A stretch of 64,000 nucleotides of DNA from Ovis canadensis (lineage: Eukaryota; Chordata; Mammalia; Artiodactyla; Bovidae), in contig NC_091247.1 in the NCBI RefSeq assembly GCF_042477335.2, positions 43,702,501-43,766,500 on the forward strand, given 5' to 3'. Below the pieces are notes generated by a model. The model saw nothing but the letters and a program-made list of their open reading frames with translations, was not told where the DNA came from and ran no database searches. Below, piece after piece: positions 33,501 to 45,363 of this stretch (positions are counted from its first letter, which is position 1; every line of letters starts with the position of its first letter). The translations under genes were made by a program, and so were the position numbers.

Positions 33501-36034
33501 TGGGAGTACCCCACTTTCTGTCAGCTCTCTCCCAGATCTGCCAGCATCCCCCCGCCCATGTCCCTTCAGGGTGTCCTAAGTCGTGTCCCCCAACCCCCAC
33601 CCCGTGGCTTCTGCTGTTACCTGGGGGAGGAAGGATGTCAAAAGCATAGCCATTATCAGATTCCTGAATGTTGGATGTTTATTAAGGTGTAATATTTTAA
33701 CAGTATAGAAAGTTGTCTAAGGGAACCTGGCTTCCCCTGTGGAACAAGGAGGGGGCCTCTCCTTCCTGCCCGGGAGGTGCTGTGTGACCAGCTGACAAAA
33801 GAGCTCTTCCCAGAGTTCGCCGGAGGCTGGTGGCAGGCATCCTGGTCAGGAGCAGGGGCTCTCCACTTGGACCACCTCAAGAGCAGGACCCAAAGCATAC
33901 CCTAAGGCAGGCGTCAGAGGGGAGAGATGAGAATATTCTGTGTTTCAGAAGTTGTCTCACCGGCATTTGTAGCCAGCCTCTCTCCTGCTCTGGAGAGACT
34001 GTCACCCACTCAGTAGTTTTGCCAGGGGCAACTTCTTTCTTCTTCCACTGCCCCCGAAAGAAACTGAAAGTGTGCGCGTGTTTCCATTTACAGGACTTTA
34101 ACTTTGGGTTTGGCGGCTCAGGATGTCTGAATGAGGAAATAGCTTCTGCTAGCCTGCTTGAAGACACTCGTCACACATCATAGCTTCTTTTTTCTTCAAA
34201 CTGGGTAGCTCTGTGAGGGAAAGTCATCATTCTGAGTCATTAGCGTTACTGTGAACGCCTCGTTTTTATGGTTTTTAGTGTTAGCATGGGCACTGCTGGA
34301 CCCTTCAGCAGCCCGTAGTCACCAGCAGTCACACAGGACGGTGTGGTTGGGGAGACCCGGGACTGAGCCTTTCACTTGAGAGCTGTTAACTAGTGACACG
34401 GGCATAGCAGGCCAGCGGCTCATCGAACAGCAGACGCCAGCCTCTTCAGCCTGGTGAGGACGTAGAGTGAGACACGCTCCCGGGGAGCCCAGGGCCCCAC
34501 TAGGAACTACCCTCCCCTGATGGCAGACTCCAGGACTGAGCTCTGCCCTGTAAACTGACTGTTGAGACATGTCACTTACTCGTGAAGCCCGCTATACTCC
34601 TGAGAAAGGAACACCCTGGCTTTCTACTTGTCACTTACTGGTCCAAAAGGAAATTGGAACAAGCTCTTGAAAATGTACACAAGGTGCAAACCATCCAGCC
34701 TTGAGGTGTTTTAAAGTAATAAATTTCAGGATTCCCCCGTGTGCCCTGCCTCTGTGTGTGGACAAACGAGTGTTTGTGAGCATCGGGTGGTGCGGAGCTG
34801 GGAGCTGTTTCCACGGCTGCCCTGGTGTGCTGGCCGCTTGCTGCCCCTCCTGGCTGCCTCTTTGATCATATGGTCAGTCTTAGCTTCCCCAGTGATTTCC
34901 TCCCTTCAGAAATTGGAACTAAGCTATCAATCCTGACCTTCTTTTAAAACACCTTTTGCAGCATTTATTCCCTTGGATACTGAGTAGGATTTTCCTTCTG
35001 TTTGGGGGGCTAAACTGAGTTAAAGTCTTTTGCATCTTTTTTTACCCCCCCCCCCCACTGAGTAAGAAAGCCAGCCCCCATGGTGGGCTGGGGCAGGCTC
35101 CCAGTTTGGGCCTCTCATAAGCCCCAGGGATGATGCTGCCCTCAGGGGTCTCGCACAGCCCCTCCGTGCTCCTATCAAGTCAGCGGCCCCCAGGCTCTGG
35201 GCCTCTAGGAAGCACTAGTGGCCACAGCAGGCTGCAGGTTAAAACAGTGGGTTTTGTTGTTAGTGGGGATGACAGAAGTGGTGGTTTGCAAAAGTGGATT
35301 TAATATTGTTAATTTTAAAATCATAATTAGTTCCTGGGGAACCTGGTGCTCAGCCATTTGTAGACAGCCTTTTGGGCTGGGGTTTTGTATGGAGCAAAGC
35401 AGCTCTCTTGCTGCGAACTATTGAAAGTCAACCCTCGACATAAGTGTTTGTATTATCAAAATAACAAAAAAAGGAGGGGAAAAAGAAAATCGTAACATTT
35501 ATTTTGACAGTTCAAATAATATTAAAGGACAGTGTTGTAAACAGTTTTTCTAAGACATAGCTTTAAAATAATTGAAAAAGCACTGAGTTTAAGAGAACTA
35601 TTTTGATTGCTTGGTTTTTTTTCTTTTTTTTTTAAATGTTTGCATCTTTTTCCTGTAGTGCTTTACAAATATAAAAGCTATGAAATGCTCCTTTTAGCAC
35701 ATGGGTACTATTTCAGTTTCTCTTTGGACACTGGGCCTCACTACCATTCACTCTGATCACAGCAAGAAGAACCTAGGCCCCAGTGAGCTGGTGGTATCGC
35801 ATGTATCAGTCTGAGAAACTGAGTTTTATCATTAAAATTGAGCTTAGGACATCTTACTTCTGCATGTAGTCTTTCTTTTTTGATGTCTGTTGACATCAGA
35901 AAGCTACTCATTCTGTTTCCTTATCTGTTTAGGCACAAATAGGGAAGCAGTTTAGACTCAGATTTAATTGAGTAAAGGTATTCTCAGGCTTAAATATGAA
36001 ATAGCTGGATGGGGGAAAAAGGAAGTCGTGGTTG
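33501..36034. other. Intron segment; nothing recognised
   Basis: Non-coding, mixed composition; C-run near 35046-35060 and T-runs near 35620. Short frames on both strands without recognised domains. Confidence 0.5.
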
Positions 36035-36205
36035 TCAAAATGAGGTCCCTAGACCAGCATCACCTGGAAACTTGCTGAAAATATAGATCTCGGTCCTCCA
36101 CACCAGACCAAATGAATGAGAATCTGGGACAATGGGGGGTGGGGGGGAGCATTCTTTTACCAAGCCCCCTTTGTGAATCTGATGCTCACTCAAGTTTGAC
36201 AACTG
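36035..36205 (+). mobile_element. MER5-type hAT DNA transposon relic
   Basis: 'tgaggtccctagaccagcat', 'cacctggaaacttgctgaaa', 'gaatctgatgctcactcaag' follow the MER5 consensus order. It carries a G-rich run at 36124-36148. Confidence 0.65.
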
Positions 36206-36239
36206 AAGAATGAGAGAGGCACGCACATCTTTCTGAATG

Positions 36240-36600
36240 CAGGTGGGCACTGCCCACCCTCAGTGCCTCAGGTCCCGACAGATCTCCTTACTTAACACCT
36301 GCCCTGTACAGCTGTGCCCTCTGAGGTTCGTTCAGCCTTCCCCTTGGTCATACCCTCCCTTCACGCCAAGGTTACACTCAGAGCCAAAGACACATCTCTG
36401 TTTTTGTTTTACAGTCCTTCTCTGGCTATCCCTCAGTGTCTTTTCTCATTCTTTCCATTTACTATTCATCCAGCCGCTATTTCTGAAGCATCTTCTGTGT
36501 GTCAGGGACTGCCTTACCCTGAGGATACAGAGATGAACAGAACTGTCTAAAACCCTCAGACAGCTTACCGTCTGGGGTGGGACATGTACACTGAGAGGCA
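36240..36600 (+). mobile_element. Ancient L2/MIR-type relic (family uncertain)
   Basis: 'cttctgtgtgtcagggactg' followed by 'gaggatacagagatgaacag' is the common element of old mammalian interspersed repeats; boundaries and family are uncertain. Confidence 0.35.
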
Positions 36601-38167
36601 ATCCTGCCTTAAATATAAACCTCAAATCCTATCTCCGGAAGTCTCCCTCCAGTCACCTAGTCTGTACTGATCTCTGACTCCTGACTGTGGGAGTCATTAG
36701 AATCTGGAATTGCAAACCCCCAAATAATATCTTTTCCTGCTTCTCTGGTTCTTTCTCTTCTGAGGAATCACCTAGTGACGTTACTGTTGACCATCTGCCC
36801 TGGGCAGATTTGTAGCATTTGAGGGCAGGGTCCTTCCTAGTGAAAGTGGCTCTACTGAAAGCCAGGTTTGATATCTGGAGAGTTTTATTCACTATTAAAC
36901 TTCCTGGAAAACTCCCGCAGAGAAGTGTTCATTTGTATTCCTCCCTATGAGTTTTTGTTCTCTCTTTTCAAAACTTAGATTGCTGCGGTTAATATTTGCC
37001 AAAATTTATGTTAAGCAAATCAGAATGTTAGGGGTTTGTTTCTAACAAGCTTATTGGGGAGGGAAGTTATTTTATCTTGAACTGTATATTAAAAGCCAGT
37101 GAATATTCAATAAAAAGAGTGACTGTGGTTAGTTTTAGACTCCTCTAGGTGGACAGGAAAGGGAGGGAGCACCCACCTCACTCCTCCATGTCAGAGTCTC
37201 TAACCAGCCCCTTTGGGCTTTCGACTGAAAGACTGGATAGAAGACATGGGCTTTGGGCCTGGGTCTTCACAAGTCGAGGGAGGGGGCAAAGTGAGGTGCT
37301 GAGCCTCCAGGTAGCCTGGAAACCAAGTTGTCTCTCAGGGACTTCAGGCTACCCTCCGGTGTCCAGTTCCACTCCAAGGGGCCTCTCATGCAGGAACATC
37401 ACACACCTCCTGCCAGCCCCGCACCCCCACCCCTGTTACCTTGAAGCCCTTAATGACCTCCAGCTACTGCTCCATCTTCACTCTGCAGCCAAGTGGGGCC
37501 TTTTAAAAGGTCACGTGCCTCTCCAGTGGCCTGGAGAGCTACTGCTGTTGTCTTGAAGTGCCTGAGGAAAGGCTTTGGGCAGCCTGGCCCTTGTGTTTTT
37601 GAGAGGCTTGTCTTGTCTTTGAATCGTGTCTGCTCCGTGTTCACACAGCTCCGAGTGAAGGTCCTTCTCACTTCCCTCCCACTTCCAGGAGTTGGAGGCC
37701 TCTTCTGAACGTGGGCAGACAGAACTCTCAACAGGGTGTTAAGCAAACTTTGGGAAAACTTTTTTTTTTTTTTTCAAATTTTAAATTAAAAAAAAAATTT
37801 AATGTTCTATATAAGAATGTGGGTTAGATTTTAGCATGTCATTTTTCACTCCTTTTTGTAAAAATGTAGATAGAGTTCAGATTACAAATCAAGATTGTGT
37901 GCACTTTGCAGTCTTACTGGGTGTGTAGAGCAGTTTGCCTCATAAAACGAAATAGAAAAATGAAGCCAAACCTGCTTTGAGAGATACTCTATCACGGGTC
38001 CTTATTTACACATTTGAGAAACATCCAAGATTCAGTTCGTCTGTCTGTTCCTGCTCACGGATTTGGCTTACCCAGGTCCTCCTCCTTCCCCTTCAAGACA
38101 GCCTTACAGATGTCTCATCAGGCTTTCCCTAAATCACTCGGATCCATATCACATCACAGAGCTGTGG
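36601..38167. other. Intron segment; possible L2 piece at 37430-37560
   Basis: Mostly unassigned. 37430-37560 ('cagccaagtggggccttttaaaaggtcacgtgcc' region) resembles L2. A T-run/A-run pair lies at 37761-37800. Confidence 0.35.
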
Positions 38168-38173
38168 CCAGCT

Positions 38174-38306
38174 TTGTTGTTGTTGTTGTTGTTTAGTTGC
38201 TAAGTCATGTCTGATTCTTTGCGACCCCATGGACTGCAGCACACCAGGCTTCCATGTCCTTCACTGTCTCCCGGAGTTGGCTCAATTATCATTGAGTCGA
38301 TAATGA
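38174..38306 (-). mobile_element. BovB LINE 3' fragment with short target-site duplication
   Basis: A (TTG)n start, then the Bov tail and BovB-specific 'tgtccttcactgtctcccgg'. CCAGCT flanks both ends (38168-38173, 38307-38312). Confidence 0.8.
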
Positions 38307-38681
38307 CCAGCTAGATTATTCTAATTGGAAATCAGGTGCCTCTCACATTGAAATCTCTCTGAAAAGTATCTCCATAGATCTCCCTCAGCCATGAGAATTT
38401 GGCTAACCATGCCTGTAGTACCACATGCTTGTTAAATAGTTAAGTTCTGTGTGCTTGGTGATTATTTCTAGAGAAATGTGAGTTATTGAAAAAGTCCTGT
38501 TGTTTTCTTCCTGGTAACAAGTCTTTAAAAGACAGTTCTGTGTGAATGACTGAAAGAAAGGAAATGTCTGCATTGTCTTTCCTGAGTGTTACTTCTCCTT
38601 CAGAGAGCCAGTCAACATTTAAAGCACCCATGAGCTTACATACTTGTTTTGAGGCATGTGTTTGGTTTACATTTTGGGATA

Positions 38682-38966
38682 GTGCTTCTCAAACTTTCTG
38701 TGATGAAAGACCATCTTGTTTGTGTTTTTTCTCCTTTATGGACTAATACTTCAGTAAAACCTGACAGAATACTGGAAAAATGAAATGAGTTACAAGGATA
38801 TAAAAATAGAAGCCTCATTTTAAAAAGTTTTATTCACAAAATATAATTACTCTATAAATCTGCCATAAAAATTTCTAAGCAGTATAGAATTCTCTGCTTA
38901 CCTCACTGTGAACCAGTAACAGTTTGCAGACTGGTTCCATCTATGGATCACACTTTGAGAAACACT
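38682..38966 (+). mobile_element. Non-autonomous hAT transposon relic with terminal inverted repeats
   Basis: The left end AGTGCTTCTCAAACTTT and the right end CACTTTGAGAAACACTG are imperfect inverted repeats of hAT-Charlie type (CAGTG...). Internal sequence is AT-rich and non-coding. Confidence 0.6.
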
Positions 38967-38983
38967 GTTTTAAGAGAGAGAGA

Positions 38984-39003
38984 GTGCGTGCACGCACGTG
39001 CAC
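38984..39003. repeat. Alternating purine-pyrimidine palindrome
   Basis: GTGCGTGCACGCACGTGCAC is 20 bases of strict alternation following an (AG)n run; its first 14 bases are a perfect palindrome. Z-DNA-prone. Confidence 0.6.
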
Positions 39004-39120
39004 TTGTGTACTCACACACACTTGGGTGTATTGGGCACATTCAAAGTATAGTGTATAACAGAGGCTATATAACTGCCTTATATGATAGCTAAATGCATTT
39101 GGTGAGCTCTTTGGTAAAAG

Positions 39121-39327
39121 TGGGTTTCCCTGATAGCTCAGTTGGTAAAGAATCCACCTGCAAAGCGGGAGACCTGGGTTCGATCCCTAGGTTGGGAAGA
39201 TCCCCTGGAGAAGGGAAAGGCTACCCACTCTAGTATTCTGGCCTGGAGAATTCCATGGACTGTATAGCCTGTGGGGTCACAAAGAGCTGGACACAACTAA
39301 GCAACCTTCACTTTCACTTTTTTTTTC
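39121..39327 (+). mobile_element. Bov-tA SINE, full length
   Basis: tRNA-like head ('ctgatagctcagttggtaaa', 'cctgggttcgatccctaggt') to tail and a CACTTTCACTTTTTT end. Confidence 0.92.
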
Positions 39328-41335
39328 CTTTGGTGAAAGTGGAGTTTTTCTGGAATTGGCATTAAATGCTTAAATTGTAAGCAAATACAAATGGTATATA
39401 CTTGAATACAGTTATGTGTTTCAAAATACAGCTGTCCGGGAGTACTTCTGATGGATAAAGTAGAAAGTGTTTTGTATTGTGAAATGAAGTCACCTCCTCT
39501 CTGATTCACACTCAGGTTTAAATGGGCACAGATACTTTAGATAGGAAATCTCCTATGCAAAGTGTATAAACAAATGAGACAGCACTGAGCAGTAGGCAAT
39601 GTTGCTGTCATGTGAAGCACTAGATAAGCCCTTTGTTACTATCATACCTTCTTTGCCTCAGAGAACAGTTAATTATGGGACTGGTCTTTGGTCCTAGTGA
39701 TTGACAGCCATTTTCTTAATGTTTACAAAGTGGGGGGAAGTGTTTCCTATAAGTAACTCCACATTCTTTATGAGCATTAACCAAGTCTCAGGCTGATTCT
39801 GACTTGATGGATTGCAGTTGTCTTCGTTCTCTGCTGGAGACTGAGGCACATGAAGGCAGCCACCCAGAATGGGACTTGTGTGCCAGGCCCTGTGTCCACC
39901 TGCATGCCTGGCCTTCTTCCACAAAGCCCTAGAAGGAAGTTTTATTATGGTTAGCCTTATCCCTTTAGGATGAGACTCCTACTTTAAAATGATAATGAAG
40001 TGTAGGAGAAGTTGTTCAGCCCCTTGAAGACCAGGCTTTATTCCTGTTCGGGACGACCCACTTTCTGGCATAGTGCCCAAGACAGCCTAAATGCGGGATG
40101 AGTTAAAGGATTAAAGGAGGCCATTCAGTAAAAGACAAGTCACCTTTAGAAAAAAATGCTGGGTAACTGCAAAGCACTTTTTTATATGTGACATCATGAA
40201 AAAGAGTGAGTGGCCTTGAGGAGAGCATTAACACGCCCCTCTGGGTAAGCATTGGAGAGGGGGAAGGAACAAGCCACGGGCCTAGCTTGATTAGAAGCAC
40301 GTCTCCGGGTCTGAACGACACGAGGACAGCTTTCTTGGTTAAATGGTTATAAAGTGGGGTCTGTGAGACACAGACCGGTGGACTTGTGATTGCTTGTTTT
40401 AGATGCTGAAGTTCTGAGAGGAAGGGCCAGCTGCTCTCCAGAAAGCACAGGCATTTGGGGATGTCTTCAATCAGGACAGAGCACATGAGGAGGCTGCCAT
40501 ATCAGGCAAGGTGGGCAGGAGTTAAAACCCATTCCCCAGTGCTCAGGGTCTGAGATAGGAGGTCGCTGTAGGAATCACAGTAGGTATTTTAAGAAATGTA
40601 CCCAGTACCCAAACAGCAATACTTATAATCACAGCAAATTTATTTTAAATTAGTCCAATTGCACTCAGGTATGACAGCCTATGATGAAACTTAGCCATGG
40701 AAAAACTTGGGTTGGGAAATCCTCCACTTGATTCTTGACAGAAAAGGGATGGCAGCTCCATCACTGTGGTCATTTAATACAGCCTAAGCCCTTCACCACA
40801 TGTCACCAAACAGTCAGAAAGGCTCTGTGCGTGATGGGGAGGAAGGCAGTGTTTTGAAAGCATATGCAGTTCTACCAAAACTGTCCATGTTCCCCTTTTT
40901 CCAGCTGCGTTCTTTTCATCATTCCAGTTGTGTTCAAGCTGTAGTCTATGACACCTTTACCTGTTTAGGTCATAGCATTGTCAGTGTTTTCTTGGGTTTT
41001 AAAAATAGAGATGTTGGAGGGAGGGAAGTTGAACCTGCTTGGTAACAGGGTAGGTAGGCACAGGCACACAAGCGAGAAAGTCAAAATCACGGTTTCCATG
41101 GTAATGTTTAACTTGTCTGTGTTGTACACATTTCTCAAGAAATACATTCAGTAGACTACCCAGTGATAAAAATTGCTCCACCGCCACACAAAGGTAGATT
41201 TCCCAATGAATTCCTCTGTTGTAACCAGCCCCGGACAGGGAACTCATGTCCTGAGTCTTGACCTCTGAAATCGGCATCTTTTTTGAAAATGGGAGGGAGG
41301 CGGGTGGAATTCGTTTCTGTGGGATTGATTCCATC
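39328..41335. other. Intron segment before exon 2; nothing recognised
   Basis: Two kilobases of mixed composition with no young repeats. Overlapping frames at 40103-40486 (-) and 40999-41400 (-) have no recognised domain. Confidence 0.5.
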
Positions 41336-41357
41336 TCCTTCCTTTCTTCCTTGGCAG

Positions 41358-41361
41358 ATAT
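41358..41361 (+). other. SERTAD2: SERTAD2 exon 2, last four bases of 5' UTR
   Basis: ATAT between the acceptor CAG (41355-41357) and the start codon at 41362. The first A completes the junction-spanning ATG-TGA. Confidence 0.8.
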
Positions 41362-42309
41362 ATGTTGGGGAAAGGAGGAAAACGGAAGTTTGACGAGCAT
41401 GAAGATGGGCTGGAAGGCAAAATCGTGTCCCCGTCAGACGGTCCGTCCAAGGTGTCTTACACCTTACAGCGCCAGACTATCTTCAACATTTCCCTTATGA
41501 AGCTCTACAACCACAGGCCCCTCACCGAGCCCAGCCTGCAGAAGACCGTGCTCATCAACAACATGTTGCGGCGCATCCAGGAGGAGCTGAAGCAGGAGGG
41601 CAGCCTGCGGCCCGCGTTCCCCGCCTCCTCGCCGCCCGCCGCCGCCGCCGACCCGCTGGGCGCCAGCGCCCGGGAGGCGCCGCCCGCCTTCAGCCAGCCC
41701 GCTCCCGCGCCCTGCGAGCTGGGCGGCGCCGCGGCCCTGGAGGCCTGCCTCACCCCCGCCTCGCTGCTCGAGGACGACGACCCGGACACGTTTTGCACTT
41801 CCTCGCCGGCAGCCCCCGCCAGACTCGCGCCTCCCGCCCTCCTCCCGCCGGAAAAGGACAGCTTCTCCTCCGCCCTGGACGAGATCGAGGAGCTCTGTCC
41901 CACATCTACCTCCACGGAGGCCGCGGAGGCCGACGGCCCGAAAGGGGACTCCTCCTCCGGCGGGCCCGGCGCGCCTCAGAGACCCGAGGGGCTGCAGGAC
42001 GGCGGCCGGCCCGAGGACCCGAAACTGATGGACTCCCTGCCTGGCAACTTTGAGATCACCGCGTCCACGGGCTTCCTCACAGACTTGACGCTGGACGACA
42101 TCCTGTTCGCCGACATTGACACGTCCATGTACGACTTCGACCCCTGCACGTCCGCGTCGGGGACCGCCTCCAAGATGTCCCCCGTGTCTGCCGATGACCT
42201 CCTCAAGACGCTGGCCCCCTACAGCAGCCAGCCTGTCGCCCCGAGCCAGCCTTTCAAGATGGACCTCACCGAGCTGGACCATATCATGGAGGTGCTGGTC
42301 GGGTCCTGA
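41362..42309 (+). CDS. SERTAD2: SERTA domain-containing protein 2 (TRIP-Br2)
   Basis: Single-exon frame of 315 codons. SERTAD2 is a nuclear transcriptional co-regulator that acts with E2F1/DP1 and PHD-bromodomain factors and is linked to cell-cycle and fat metabolism control. Visible parts: N-terminal basic KGGKRKF motif (residues 4-10), matching the family's cyclin A-binding/nuclear localisation region; SERTA domain at about 33-80, including FNISLMKLYNHRP and INNMLRRIQEELK; an Ala/Pro/Gly-rich linker (81-160); acidic segments (DEIEELCP at 173-180, LTLDDILFADID at 242-253); and a C-terminal LTELDHIMEVL (302-312), matching the family's leucine-rich export and E2F/DP-contact end. Length agrees with the human protein (about 314, from memory). 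The start follows the splice site by four bases; its context (T at -3, T at +4) is weak, but the next in-frame ATG (codon 46) would remove part of the SERTA domain. GC rises sharply after about codon 50. No break or truncation. Confidence 0.97.
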   Translation: MLGKGGKRKFDEHEDGLEGKIVSPSDGPSKVSYTLQRQTIFNISLMKLYNHRPLTEPSLQKTVLINNMLRRIQEELKQEGSLRPAFPASSPPAAAADPLGASAREAPPAFSQPAPAPCELGGAAALEACLTPASLLEDDDPDTFCTSSPAAPARLAPPALLPPEKDSFSSALDEIEELCPTSTSTEAAEADGPKGDSSSGGPGAPQRPEGLQDGGRPEDPKLMDSLPGNFEITASTGFLTDLTLDDILFADIDTSMYDFDPCTSASGTASKMSPVSADDLLKTLAPYSSQPVAPSQPFKMDLTELDHIMEVLVGS

Positions 42310-45300
42310 GCCCCGGGGGCCCCCCGCACCTGCGCCCCACCCCACCCCACCCCCCGCGCCCCGACAGCTCTCCGCACTGTGCATGCACCCTTGCTTGCCT
42401 TCTTCTGAGAAGAACATTCTACAAAAGGATCACACTAGTTTTTGCTTTGAGCAGAGTTGGAGTGCCTTCATCCAAGTATGACCACTTTTAATACGCTTTT
42501 TTTTTGAGTGGTTCCTCAGAGACCTGCTACCCCGGAATAAGAAAGAATACATTTGAAGACGATGTGGCTGTGTTGAATGACAAAAACAGTTCAAGTGAAG
42601 CACAAGGAATAAGTTGGGAAAGCTGTAAATTGCATGTGCATATTTGTCTATTTTTTCTATAAGTTTTATTGCAAGAGGTAAAAAAACAAAAAGAATATAT
42701 ATATATATTATTTAGATAATCTCAGTACCTTTTCTGGCATTTTCGCCCTGTATAGGTTGACTTGGCAATTCAGCCTTTTTAGAGGCATTAACTACTCCTC
42801 GTAAGTGTTGCATTTACATGGCTGTTTAGAAACTGCTGCCCAAATTTATTTTATATTTTTGTACAGATTCTGCAGTTTATGATATTGTTTTTCTAAAAAC
42901 AAATGCTGTTTATACATATGAGATAGCTATTTTGATAGGATTTGCTCACATAGTTCCTGCAAACTTCAGATGTACAAGTTGCACTTGTACTTTTATAGAG
43001 TTGTAATGTTTTATATGTGTTTGGTGCAAAGAGAAAATTGGATCAAATCAATCCGCAGTTGATGTCCCCAGATGCAAACACACACACACACACAGCGCTT
43101 TAAAAAGGGCCAGGAGATATCACACCCAGATTTCATGAGCACTGACCCCCTGGCATGAACACCCGCCAGCACTGTGACTTCCAAAGCCAGAGCCACCTGT
43201 GCTCATCAAGCTTGCATTTAAGCAGTTGGCTGGAGGCAGCCATGGAGCTCCGGGTTTACATGATGGTTCTCTCGCTCGCTCTCTGAAGGGGAAGTCTACC
43301 AAGTATTCTATTTATGCCAAGTCTGCGCTTTTAATTGTTTTTATTTTTTTTAAAACAAAACCCCAGATCTTTCCCTTTTTAGCATAATTTTTATGAAGAC
43401 CTGAAATTTTACACACGAATAGAATTTTATGAAAAGCGACCAACCCCTTCATGGAACTAAACCCTATTGCAATGCTTAGGGCTCACCAAGAAGGAACTCT
43501 TCCCCCGGAAGGCATCCATCATGTTGCTCGGTTGTCTTTTCCAGCTTCCCTTCCCTAGAGCTTTCGTTCCCTCTGTTGCTAAGTGCTGAAAATGACATCT
43601 TCATGATCACCACAGTGAGCCTGACTCTCCTTGGCCCAGCCTGGGATGTACTCGTGTGACACCCATGGCTCTTGAACCAGGAGTTGGCCCCATTACATCA
43701 CGGCCTCTGATCTGGTTGCTTTCTCCAATCAACTGCTTTAACTTCACTTTACAAGGCTGTTTTACCCAAATACACAGGACTTTCTATGCATGTCCCCTTC
43801 TCCCCCCTACTTTGCCATCCTCTCTCTGCCAGGAGAACTAGCTTTTTATTCCTAGTGATATACTTTTAATTTTGAAATGTTTGCGATGTATCATGCTTAT
43901 TGCCGAAATTGTTTATGGCCTTTCTGTTCAGTTTTTTCTTTTCTTCCAATGGTACTTTAGCTGGTTACAACCTATATTGTTGAAACGCAGATGGCTTCTT
44001 TAGGAATAACTTTTATATTTATTTAAGAATTTTTAAATTATGGGATTTGTGTTGTTGTTGTTGTCTTTGTTGTTGGTCATTTGTCAATATTCAGTCACCA
44101 ATTCTGCTCACTTCTTGCCATGGATAAAATTGAGTCTTTCTGGCCAATTAAAAAAAGACAGCTTTATAAAATGGCACTTTAAACAAGCCATAGATAGTTT
44201 TATTTTTATAATGCACATGGCAAAGCAAATACATTTGTGATGAAGGAACTGCTCATCTAAGCAAAAGATTTGTGTATGATATGATTAAATCTTTCTACAT
44301 TCTGATTTACTCCCCCCCACCCCAGCCCCTACCCGCCCACCTAAATGTGTTTTTAAAGGCTAATTATCAACTCATTCAAGCAGTGAGAAATCGATCAAAT
44401 TGCACTGTTCTCCTGTAAGCACCCTCCACCAGACACTTCTTACTACTGCGGATGTGTCATTCCCTATAATAGGACCAGGGACCATATAGTTAAGGTGAGG
44501 GTTTTTGTAGATGCTTCCAGTGTCACTGTGCCTGTCCATTTGAAGGGCTTCCTTTTCCTGTAGAGAACAAGACCGCCCAGACGCCATGCTTCTGCTCGCT
44601 GGAGGACCCAGCAAACCCTCCACATGCCGCACACAGACACATACGTGTCCGTGCACAATAGTGTTCATTATCCCGGACAATAACAGGGTAAGGCGGCTGA
44701 TTTGCCATTGTTAAAAACTGATTGATAGTAACTTAGAACAACTGTACTTTGGTTGGATTAGCAAATTGTGTGTTTAAACAAGTCCCATATGTTGGGCAGC
44801 AGTTCAAATAAGCACTGCGAAATGTTGCCCACACGTGGTTCTCCCACTCTCCCGCATTGATAAGGCTGGGCTTCAGGATCAAAACAAAAACCCCCAACAG
44901 CAGCACGCAAGTGCTTTTTAACTCTGGACACCCTTGCCATGAATTCTTGGTATTCAAGGTCTAATGAGGAAGAACATGGGAAGTTAGTGGCCCTTTTTTG
45001 AAAGAACAAAACCACCAAGTGTTCCAGTTATCTTTGTGTCTTATTTTGACAAAGCGATGTCCCAACAGGGAAGAACGTGAGCCTGTGTGTGATCTCTGAG
45101 CCCCAGTTCGAGCATGGAACGAGCGTCCACATGCTACCCGGCGGCAGTGCCTTTTCCCTCCTGAAGGACACCACGTGGGTTTCAGAGTCAGGCAGGCAGT
45201 GTGAGGTGCCTTTAGGAGAGCGACATGCTGACTGGGGCTGGGAGAGGACAATTATTGACAGTGATGTGCAATGAAGTGACAAGATGAGAGCAGAATAAGA

Positions 45301-45332
45301 GCTTTGAATTTGAAGTGATTTTTTTTCATAAG

Positions 45333-45341
45333 TTATTTATT
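45333..45341 (+). promoter_or_regulatory. AU-rich element nonamer TTATTTATT
   Basis: Exact UUAUUUAUU in the 3' UTR, the class of element bound by TTP/AUF1-type decay factors. Further ATTTA occurs at about 45364. Confidence 0.5.
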
Positions 45342-45355
45342 CCTTTTTTTTTCTG

Positions 45356-45363
45356 TGTAAATA
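45356..45363 (+). promoter_or_regulatory. Pumilio motif TGTAAATA
   Basis: Exact UGUANAUA, 15 bases after the AU-rich nonamer. A second exact site (TGTACATA) is at 46343-46350. Confidence 0.5.

Larger units (their letters stand above)
23786..41357 (+). other. SERTAD2: SERTAD2 intron 1
   Basis: Starts GTAAGT and ends with a pyrimidine tract (ctccttcctttcttccttgg region at 41336-41355) and CAG at 41355-41357. Length about 17.6 kb. It contains few young repeats: an inverted pair of Bov SINEs, one more Bov SINE, a BovB tail, ruminant L1 tails and MER5/L2 relics. It also holds two small GC-rich islets at 27960-28080 and 32740-32905. No coding exon recognised inside. Confidence 0.8.

Noticed and set aside
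41464-42417. 317-codon open frame antisense to SERTAD2
   Set aside because: It is the shadow of the GC-rich coding sequence: with GC-rich third positions, stops are rare on the other strand. Composition is Gly/Arg-rich without a domain.
45266-45272. GTGCAAT, a miR-25/92-type seed match in the 3' UTR
   Set aside because: A single 7-base match without flanking A is expected by chance in a 4.3 kb UTR; no conservation data available.
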